This document shows, piece after piece, positions 1 to 5,451 of a stretch of DNA of 7,651 nt; position 1 is the first letter of the stretch; every line of letters starts with the position of its first letter. The stretch comes from Phytoactinopolyspora endophytica (GTDB lineage: Bacteria; Actinomycetota; Actinomycetes; Jiangellales; Jiangellaceae), in assembly GCF_004138495.1 (NCBI RefSeq), contig NZ_ML142858.1, positions 231,346 through 238,996 on the forward strand. Direction: 5' to 3'. The position numbers were made by a program, and so were the translations under genes. The notes under the pieces are model-generated. The model saw only the letters and a list, made by a program, of their open reading frames with translations, did not search any database and was not told the DNA's origin.

Positions 1-828
1 CAGCTGGCGGCGGGGAACCTCGACACTCGGCTGGCGCCGTCCGGCCGGGACGAGCTGGCGGACCTGGCCACCACGTTCAACGACACCGCCGCCGCCCTGG
101 AGCGCACAGTCGGCGAGCTGCGGCACCAGGAAGGGGAGGCTCGGCGCTTCGTCGGCGACGTCTCCCACGAGCTTCGCACCCCGATCATGGCGTTGACCTC
201 GATCATGGAGATGCTGGAGGCCGACGCGCGCAGCCGGTCACCGGAGGACCAGGAGATGGCGATGATGGCGGTCGACCGGACCCGGAAGCTCGCCCAGCTG
301 GCGGAGGATCTGCTGGAGATCTCCCGGCTCGACGCCGGTGCCGTCGAGCTCCGGCTGGAGACGATCGACGTCGCCCACGCAGTGGCCGATACCCTCCGCA
401 CCAGAGGCTGGAGCGACCACGTCGAGTTCGTCCCGGCTGAGCCGGTGCTCGCCCGCGTCGACGTGCGCAGACTGGACGTCGCCGTCGCCAACCTCGTGGG
501 CAACGCTCTCCGGCACGGTCGCCCTCCGGTCGTCGTCGAGGTGCGGGCCGAGGCGGACGACGTGGTCGTCGTCGTGACCGACCACGGTTCAGGATTCCCC
601 GACGACGTCGACGCCGGGCGTCTGTTCACCCGCTTCTACAAGGCCGACCAGTCCCGGACAAGCTCGGACGGCAGCGGGCTGGGCCTGTCGATCACACTGG
701 CCAACGCCCAGTTGCACGGCGGCGGCATCTCCGCGCACAACACCGAGGACGCCGGCGCTCAGTTCATCCTCCGGCTACCTCGCAGGCTCGAAGAGGGAAC
801 AGGAGAGGAGGACGATGCGCGCTCGTAG
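1..828 (+). CDS. Sensor histidine kinase, C-terminal part (5' end outside window)
   Basis: This is a membrane sensor kinase of a two-component system. It autophosphorylates on a histidine and passes the phosphate to a response regulator, whose gene is not in the window. The frame is open from base 1 and gives 275 residues. Fragment residues 1-40 resemble the end of a HAMP linker. The phosphoacceptor H box is DVSHELRTP, with the histidine codon at 166-168. The ATP-binding domain shows an N box (NLVGNALRHG, about residues 163-172), a G1 box (DHGSG, 194-198), an F box (FTRFYKAD) and a G2 box (GSGLGL, 224-229). All key catalytic residues are present, so the enzyme core looks intact. The sensing domain and transmembrane helices are missing because of the window edge. 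The first ATG, at 187, lies after the H box and is not the real start. The stop overlaps the downstream lipoprotein gene by 14 nt. The domain order resembles actinobacterial MtrB/CseC-type kinases, but the signal sensed cannot be inferred. Confidence 0.95.
   Translation, partial: QLAAGNLDTRLAPSGRDELADLATTFNDTAAALERTVGELRHQEGEARRFVGDVSHELRTPIMALTSIMEMLEADARSRSPEDQEMAMMAVDRTRKLAQLAEDLLEISRLDAGAVELRLETIDVAHAVADTLRTRGWSDHVEFVPAEPVLARVDVRRLDVAVANLVGNALRHGRPPVVVEVRAEADDVVVVVTDHGSGFPDDVDAGRLFTRFYKADQSRTSSDGSGLGLSITLANAQLHGGGISAHNTEDAGAQFILRLPRRLEEGTGEEDDARS
801..811 (+). promoter_or_regulatory. Ribosome binding site inside the kinase gene
   Basis: The sequence AGGAGAGGAGG offers two Shine-Dalgarno cores, spaced 9 and 3 nt before the lipoprotein ATG at 815. 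Because it lies within the last codons of the kinase, it fixes the lipoprotein start and supports coupled translation. Confidence 0.75.
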
Positions 829-1312
829 GAACATCGGCCATGCTGCGGCAGCACTTGCCCTGGCCACAGCTGTGATCACCAGCGGCTGCGGCGTGGAGCC
901 AAGCGGCGTCGAGGACGGCGGCGAGGCACCCACCGGGCTTGCAGAGGGCACGCCCCTCTTCTTCCTCGACGGCGACGGCCGGCTGCAGCCCACAATGGTG
1001 GACTCCGGTCGGCTGGGGACAGTGCTCGGGGCGGTTCAGCTGCTGATGGCCATCGACCAACCGTCCGACACGAGTCTGCACAGCGAGGTTCCATCCGGCA
1101 ACACCAGACCAACGGTCGAAGACGCCGGGGACTACGTGACCATCCGTCTTCCCTACGCCGGCGACGAGATCAGCCCGGCCGGCATCGACCAGGTCATCTG
1201 CACGGCGACGGCCGTTGTCGCCGTCTCTGGCCGGGAGATCGACAACCTGGAGATCTCGGTCCTCCCCACCCACGGGGATGTGGTCACCCGCTCGTGCCCG
1301 GCTCTCGACTGA
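815..1312 (+). CDS. Small lipoprotein with GerMN-like domain
   Basis: This is a predicted secreted lipoprotein of 165 residues. The N-terminus has arginines at 2, 4 and 5, then a hydrophobic stretch (about 10-21), then TSGC with the candidate lipidated cysteine at 25. The -3 residue is Thr rather than the usual Leu/Val/Ile, so the lipobox is slightly off consensus. After a Gly/Glu-rich linker, residues 46 to the end read like a GerMN domain: a strand around PLFFLDGDGRL, a helix ending in QLLMAI, the SLHSEVPSG turn, a strand VTIRLP, and a helix around GIDQVICTATAV. Two other cysteines, C129 and C161, could form a disulfide outside the membrane. A strong purine-rich ribosome site (801-811) lies inside the kinase gene, and the start overlaps the kinase stop, so the two genes are probably translationally coupled. 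By analogy with LpqB beside MtrAB and CseA in the Streptomyces cse operon, it may modulate the kinase. That role is inference. GerMN assignment is by eye. Confidence 0.82.
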   Translation: MRARRNIGHAAAALALATAVITSGCGVEPSGVEDGGEAPTGLAEGTPLFFLDGDGRLQPTMVDSGRLGTVLGAVQLLMAIDQPSDTSLHSEVPSGNTRPTVEDAGDYVTIRLPYAGDEISPAGIDQVICTATAVVAVSGREIDNLEISVLPTHGDVVTRSCPALD

Positions 1313-1456
1313 CCCCCGCCGCGCGGATGCGCGAGTAGCACTCCGCCTGAATATCGGGCATAGCAGAACAACGGGCGACGTTATTCTGTGCTGACGCTTC
1401 GGGTCGCTGTGGGCCGGCGACGGACGCACAAGGGTGATAGGGGAACGTGATGAACC
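1313..1456. other. Intergenic gap with weak hairpin and weak promoter-like box
   Basis: This 144-base gap separates the lipoprotein from the LysE-family gene. A 5-bp stem (CGCGC 1320-1324, GCGCG 1329-1333, 4-nt loop) follows the lipoprotein stop closely. It could help termination, but no T-run follows it. TATTCT at 1382-1387 fits a -10 box, but no recognisable -35 lies 16-18 bp upstream. Both are suggestions only. The distance implies that the LysE-family gene has its own promoter somewhere here. Confidence 0.3.
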
Positions 1457-1464
1457 ATGGTTAG
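1450..1464 (+). other. 4-codon mini-ORF overlapping the exporter start
   Basis: ATG AAC CAT GGT TAG lies in a different frame from the exporter gene and overlaps its first codons. Its ATG sits 6 nt after AGGGG (1439-1443), a better spacing than the 13 nt to the exporter ATG at 1457. An adjoining GTG at 1447 is in the same frame. It could act as a leader or coupling peptide, or be chance. Only the sequence arrangement is seen; a role is inference. Confidence 0.3.
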
Positions 1465-2104
1465 CAACTCCGCGGTCATGGGGATCGCGATCGTGGCGTT
1501 GGGCCTGGTTCTGACACCGGGCCCCAACATGATCTACCTGGTCTCGCGTTCGATCACTCAAGGTCGCCAGGCGGGCTTGATCTCCCTGACCGGGGTAGCT
1601 GTCGGGTTCCTGGTGTATCTGGCCGCGGCGACGGCAGGTCTGACCGCCGTCTTCGTCGCTGTTCCTGCGGCCTACACGGTGCTCAAATTCGCCGGGGCGG
1701 CGTACCTGCTGTACTTGGCATGGCAGGCGATTCGGCCAGGTGGCATCGCCGTGTTCGCTCCCCAGGACGTCCCGGCCGACTCCACCCGCCGGCTGTTCGC
1801 TATGGGCCTGGTCACCAATGTGCTCAACCCGAAGATCGCCGTCCTCTACGTGTCGCTGCTGCCGCAGTTCATCGACCCGGGGCGTGGTGCCGTCGCGTTA
1901 CAGAGCCTGACCTTGGGAACGGTTCAGATCAGCATCGCCTTACTGGTGAACGCGCTGATCGTCGTCTTCGCCGGCGGCCTCGCCACGTTCCTGGCCAAGC
2001 GTCCGACGTGGCTACGCGTCCAGCGATACTTCATGGGCACCGTGCTCGGCGGCCTGGCCGTGAAACTGGCCCTGGATCGTGGACGCCCCGCCACCGTCGG
2101 CTGA
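1457..2104 (+). CDS. LysE/RhtB-family amino-acid or metabolite exporter
   Basis: This is a cytoplasmic-membrane transporter of the LysE/RhtB superfamily, whose members export amino acids and related small molecules. The 215-residue length is normal for the family. The N-terminal family motif is clear: LTPGPNMIYLVSRSITQGRQAGL, broken here as LTPGPNM (19-25) then SRSITQGRQAGL (30-41). The second signature, TNVLNPKIAVLYVSLLPQFI, spans residues 120-139. Hydrophobic segments lie at about 5-25, 41-64, 66-88, 113-135, 150-178 and 190-207, giving the expected six. The substrate cannot be read from sequence. The ATG at 1457 is the first possible start in this frame, since an in-frame TGA at 1451 precedes it. 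Its nearest Shine-Dalgarno (AGGGG, 1439-1443) is 13 nt away, further than ideal. Two leucines (148 and 162) use TTA, a codon absent from every other gene here. The gene converges on the Rsm22-like gene with a 33-nt gap and no clear terminator between them. Confidence 0.93.
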   Translation: MVSNSAVMGIAIVALGLVLTPGPNMIYLVSRSITQGRQAGLISLTGVAVGFLVYLAAATAGLTAVFVAVPAAYTVLKFAGAAYLLYLAWQAIRPGGIAVFAPQDVPADSTRRLFAMGLVTNVLNPKIAVLYVSLLPQFIDPGRGAVALQSLTLGTVQISIALLVNALIVVFAGGLATFLAKRPTWLRVQRYFMGTVLGGLAVKLALDRGRPATVG

Positions 2105-2137
2105 GATGCGATCAAGCCACGGTTCCAGCATCGCTCT

Positions 2138-3115
2138 CTACGCCCACGTGTCTCCCCATCTCGCGTGTCTGACCGCGCGGTAGAGTTCTCTATCTTTCCT
2201 GGTGACGACGGTCTGCTTCACGGTCGGTGGATCTTGACACAGGGTGAGTACGACGCGCGCCCTGGCGTAGGTCGGGCGGCGGATGATTCGGCTGACGGCG
2301 GATGGGTCGGCATCCCTGGTAGCCGCCACATAGGAGAACTTCTCGTCTTCGTAGTTCCGGGTGCCGGCCTTGATCTGCCTGTGGATCGATGTGCGTGTGG
2401 CTCTGGCGGCGAAATGACACCAATCTTGTGTACCGGCGATCGGACACGCCTCGTTGTGCGGGCAGGGAGCGACGACGCTCATACCGGCGTCGACAAGCAT
2501 CTCTCGCGCCTCGATGATTCGCGCGTGACCGTCCGGAGTGCCGGGTTCGACGATGACCACGGTCCGGGCTGCATCGGCCAGTTGTGCGGTGATGGACGCT
2601 CTGATCGAATGGGGCAGCTCGCCGAGCACGTACGACATCGTGATGAGGTCCGTGCGCGGCAAGGTGTCGATCGTCTTGAGCGTGTGCACGGCCCAGGTGG
2701 TGGAGCCGAGGTGCCGGTCGTCGTTATGTCGCACGAGTCGCCGGCCGACCTTGATCGCTGCGGGCGACTGTTCGAGCACGTGGGACCTGATGCCTGGCCA
2801 GGTTTCGGCGGCCGCCCAGACGGCTGCTCCGGTGCCTCCGCCGAGGTCGAGGTGCGTTTGTGGCGGTTCACCCGAGACATGCGGCGAGCAGGCCGCTAGC
2901 GCGGCACGAACAGCGACGACGGTGGCCGGCATCCGGTAGGCGGCGTAGGCGAGAGCCGTGAGCTCATGAGTGAGGATGGGTACGCCGTTGTCCTCGAACT
3001 GAGCCGCACGATAGAGCTCGCTGAGCCGGCGGGCGCGACTGGTCAGTTCGTCGGTGCGTGTCCTGGCCAGGACTGTGCTGAGAGCGCGGGAGAGCCGATC
3101 GTCGTAGGTGGACAT
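2138..3115 (-). CDS. Rsm22/METTL17-family methyltransferase-like protein, probable Fe-S protein
   Basis: This 325-residue protein belongs to the family of yeast mitochondrial Rsm22 and human METTL17, which associate with the small ribosomal subunit. It has a Rossmann methyltransferase fold: the SAM-binding motif I LDLGGGTGAAVW is at 89-100, the SYVLGEL segment typical of the family is at 161-167, and VEPGT is at 189-193. A cysteine block follows: C218 in PCPH, C224 in ACP and C233 in DWCHF, with C293 near the C-terminus in LTLCQD. This four-cysteine layout matches the Fe-S cluster site described for METTL17. The likely role is assembly or modification of the 30S subunit; catalytic activity is unproven for the family. 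The ATG at 3115 is chosen because GGGGTGAGG lies just upstream on the minus strand. The gene is divergent from the ABC transporter genes and converges on the LysE-family gene. Confidence 0.88.
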   Translation of the reverse strand: MSTYDDRLSRALSTVLARTRTDELTSRARRLSELYRAAQFEDNGVPILTHELTALAYAAYRMPATVVAVRAALAACSPHVSGEPPQTHLDLGGGTGAAVWAAAETWPGIRSHVLEQSPAAIKVGRRLVRHNDDRHLGSTTWAVHTLKTIDTLPRTDLITMSYVLGELPHSIRASITAQLADAARTVVIVEPGTPDGHARIIEAREMLVDAGMSVVAPCPHNEACPIAGTQDWCHFAARATRTSIHRQIKAGTRNYEDEKFSYVAATRDADPSAVSRIIRRPTYARARVVLTLCQDPPTVKQTVVTRKDRELYRAVRHARWGDTWA

Positions 3116-3549
3116 GGCGCCTCACCCCGCCGCACGTAGGCCTGGACAGGCAGTGAGATCGTCATGGGACAGTTCACGGGCTCGTGCCCGTATGGAAGTA
3201 GACACGGCAAGACTCCGGTTTGCTCGTTGACGAGCGCACATGAGCGCTGGACACGTGGCCATCGCCACGAGGCACCAGCGAGACCGGAGGCTGCCGGCAG
3301 GACTCTAAAGAGTCTGGGTGTCCCCGGCCGGGCTGGTGCGACAGGTGGGCTCCATGCCGGTGATCATGACCAACCTCCCTGGTGGACGACCTTGCGTCGG
3401 ACGTGACGGCTGAACACGCCACGATAGACAAGTAGGTCCCGGTCCGCATCGGATTTTCTGCACGTGACCGCCGTGGTGACCCCACACGGCGGTCCCGCAC
3501 AGGCCGAAAATGATGCGCACTCTGTCAGTGAGTTCGTGTAGAACTACGT
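3116..3549. other. 434-base divergent intergenic region rich in short inverted repeats
   Basis: No open frame here looks like a real protein. The region separates the Rsm22-like gene (-) from the ABC transporter operon (+) and must hold both promoters. It contains several perfect inverted repeats, in order: ACGGGC/GCCCGT (3176-3191, 4-nt loop); GCTCGT/ACGAGC (3222-3235, 2-nt centre); CGTGGC/GCCACG (3254-3269, 4-nt loop); CTGCCGGCAG (3291-3300); GACTCT/AGAGTC (3301-3314, AA centre); CCCGGCCGGG (3323-3332); and a 10-bp-arm repeat (3466-3494), listed separately. None has a following T-run that would make it a standard terminator. They may be operator sites for an unknown regulator, or remnants of decayed sequence. 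Confidence 0.6.
3466..3494. promoter_or_regulatory. 10-bp-arm perfect inverted repeat upstream of the ABC operon
   Basis: GACCGCCGTG (3466-3475) and CACGGCGGTC (3485-3494) are exact reverse complements separated by 9 nt. The repeat ends 55 nt before the ABC gene ATG at 3550. The upstream arm abuts a CACGTG palindrome (3461-3466). Neither strand shows a T-run after it, so an intrinsic terminator is unlikely. An operator for a dimeric repressor or a leader hairpin fits better. No regulator gene is in the window to pair with it. Confidence 0.5.
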
Positions 3550-5451
3550 ATGCCGCCACGACCTGACGGGAGCTTCTCCGTGCACACGCCGAATTCCGAG
3601 TTCACGGTTGCTGGCCTGCGCCGGTCGGACCGGCGGGGGCCCGTTCGATGGATCTGGTCGCACTTGCGGTGGCACCCGCTCGTCTTGGTTGGCTTCCTCG
3701 GCGGATCTGCCGTCATGATCGTGTTGAACTCGATGGTGCCCGCGCTCACCGGCACCGCGTTCGACGCCGTGCTCGGGGATCCTGACGATCGCGCCCGGGA
3801 ACTCGCGATCGTCTCGGTCATGTTGCTCGTGGTGATCGTCTTGCGCGGCGGCATCGATCTGGTCGCGCGGCTGAGCAGCGAAGTGCTGGCCAAACGGCTG
3901 GAACGGGATGCGCGCGACGAGCTGTACGTCAGCTTGCTGGGCAAGAGCCAGACGTTCCACAACCGGCAGCGGGTGGGCGATCTGATGGCCCGGGCCGCGA
4001 ACGATATCCGTCAGCTGTCGAACATGGTCAACCCGGGGATCGACCTCATCGTCGACTCGGGGCTGCAAGGCATCATTCCGCTGTTCTTCATCGCGGCGAT
4101 AGATCCTCGGCTTCTGCTGGTGCCAATGCTGTTCGCGGCGGCGTTCGTGGTGGCGTTGTGGCACTACATGCGCCAGCTCAGCCCGGTGTCCACCCGGATG
4201 CGAGAGCAGTTCGGCGACTTGAACGCCGGGCTCAACGAGGCTGTCCGCGGTATCGAGGTCATCAAGGTCACGGCCCAGGAAGAGCAGGAGCGGCGCAGGT
4301 TCTCCTCCAGAGCCTCCCGGTATCGCGACTCGTTCGTCCGGAACGGGCTCATCCAGGCGCGATACCTGCCGCCGCTTCTTCTCGCCGTGGCCATGGCCGG
4401 CGCCCTGTGGCACGGACTTGTGCTGTATGACGCCGGCGATCTGTCGCTGGGGGACGTGGTCGCCTTCATGGGGTTGATGGCCCTGCTCGGCTTTCCTACC
4501 TTCATCTCGATCTTTGCTTACTCGATGGTCCAGATCGGTATCGTCTCGGCCCGCCGGATCTTGACCATCATGAACACCCAGACGGAGCTGGACCACAATG
4601 TCGCCGGCCACCGGGCCGACGTGCGTGGCGAGATCGTCTTCGAGAACGTGACGTTCGGCTATGACAGTGTCGAGCCGGTGCTGCGCGGCGTCACGTTCAC
4701 GGCTGAACCCGGTGAGACGGTGGCGATCGTCGGTGAGACCGGCGCGGGCAAGAGTACGCTGACCAAGCTGGTGCCGAGGATCTACGGCGTCGACTCCGGC
4801 CGGATCTTGGTCGACGGCGTTGATGTGGGTGAGTGGAACCTCGACTCGCTCAGATCGCAGATCTCCACGATCGAGCAGGACATCGTGCTGTTCTCCCGGT
4901 CGGTCGCCGAGAACATCGCGTTCAGCCTCGGTCAGCGTGCCGACAGGGCCGATGTGGTCCGCGCCGCACGCGACGCCCAGGCCGACGAGTTCATCGACGA
5001 ACTCGATGACGGCTACGACACCGTGATCGGGGAGCGAGGGGTCACCCTTTCCGGTGGGCAACGGCAGCGGCTCGCCATCGCTCGAGCCTTGTTGACCGAC
5101 CCCGCGGTATTGATCCTGGACGACTCCACCAGTGCCGTCGATTCCGCCACGGAGGATCTGATCCAGACGGCCATCCGGCGCATTCTGGCCGGCCGCACGA
5201 CGTTGTTGATCACCCACCGGCTCTCCCAGATCCGGTGGGCCGACAAGGTGGTGTTGCTCCGCGGCGGCGAGATTGTCGACTCCGGTACACATGACGAGTT
5301 GCTGGAACGTTGCCAGCTGTACCGGCGAATCTTCGCCCACTACGACGAGGTGGAGGTTGCCGTGGACTCGAGTCGCGCCTGCACTGGAGAAGGCGTGGCC
5401 GTCCGGGTTGGGACCGATGAACCGGAAGAGCCAGGAGAGGTGGTGCTCTGA
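3550..5451 (+). CDS. ABC exporter half-transporter with degenerate catalytic residue (subunit 1)
   Basis: This is a fused membrane-domain/ATPase half of an MsbA/BmrCD-like exporter. It is 633 residues long. Residues 35-335 form a six-helix membrane domain, with hydrophobic stretches near 44-64, 83-104, 165-184, 186-204, 272-292 and 300-325. The ATPase follows: A-loop Y371, Walker A GETGAGKS (395-402), Q-loop Q443, X-loop GERG, a canonical signature LSGGQ (500-504), Walker B LILD ending at D524, and switch H556. The residue after Walker B is Asp525, not the catalytic Glu (codon 5122-5124), which is the mark of the non-hydrolysing site in heterodimeric exporters. A tail of about 35 residues rich in Glu/Asp extends past the ATPase. 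The stop shares one base with the next gene's ATG, so the two are coupled. The ATG at 3550 has no clear Shine-Dalgarno. GTG at 3580, 7 nt after GGGAG, is a good alternative start (623 residues). The substrate is unknown; drugs, lipids or peptides are all possible. Confidence 0.94.
   Translation: MPPRPDGSFSVHTPNSEFTVAGLRRSDRRGPVRWIWSHLRWHPLVLVGFLGGSAVMIVLNSMVPALTGTAFDAVLGDPDDRARELAIVSVMLLVVIVLRGGIDLVARLSSEVLAKRLERDARDELYVSLLGKSQTFHNRQRVGDLMARAANDIRQLSNMVNPGIDLIVDSGLQGIIPLFFIAAIDPRLLLVPMLFAAAFVVALWHYMRQLSPVSTRMREQFGDLNAGLNEAVRGIEVIKVTAQEEQERRRFSSRASRYRDSFVRNGLIQARYLPPLLLAVAMAGALWHGLVLYDAGDLSLGDVVAFMGLMALLGFPTFISIFAYSMVQIGIVSARRILTIMNTQTELDHNVAGHRADVRGEIVFENVTFGYDSVEPVLRGVTFTAEPGETVAIVGETGAGKSTLTKLVPRIYGVDSGRILVDGVDVGEWNLDSLRSQISTIEQDIVLFSRSVAENIAFSLGQRADRADVVRAARDAQADEFIDELDDGYDTVIGERGVTLSGGQRQRLAIARALLTDPAVLILDDSTSAVDSATEDLIQTAIRRILAGRTTLLITHRLSQIRWADKVVLLRGGEIVDSGTHDELLERCQLYRRIFAHYDEVEVAVDSSRACTGEGVAVRVGTDEPEEPGEVVL

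Noticed and set aside
1320..1333. CGCGC/GCGCG hairpin as the terminator of the kinase-lipoprotein operon
   Set aside because: A 5-bp stem of alternating C and G is common by chance at this GC level and no T-run follows. It is mentioned only within the intergenic entry.
764..1561. A 265-codon antisense frame across the lipoprotein and the start of the exporter
   Set aside because: It spans two well supported sense genes in their codon register and shows no protein-like features.
2105..2132. Possible bidirectional terminator between the convergent exporter and Rsm22-like genes (GATGC/GCATC)
   Set aside because: The stem is only 5 bp with an 18-nt loop, no T-run on either strand, and no good internal pairing.
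2165..2899. A 244-codon plus-strand frame opposite the Rsm22-like gene
   Set aside because: It is the in-register complement of the Rsm22-like codons. The minus strand has the SAM motif and the cysteine block.
3164..3559. Three short open frames in the divergent gap (3164-3406 plus; 3174-3500 and 3305-3559 minus)
   Set aside because: None has a good ribosome site, recognisable motif or protein-like hydrophobic pattern, and they overlap one another. I found no remnant of a regulator gene in them.
3544..5340. A 598-codon open frame antisense to the first ABC gene
   Set aside because: It reads the exact reverse complement of the ABC codons. In that register, stops arise only from sense TTA, CTA or TCA codons, which are rare in high-GC genes. 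The translation is Asp/His/Arg-rich with no recognisable domain, whereas the sense strand has every ABC motif.
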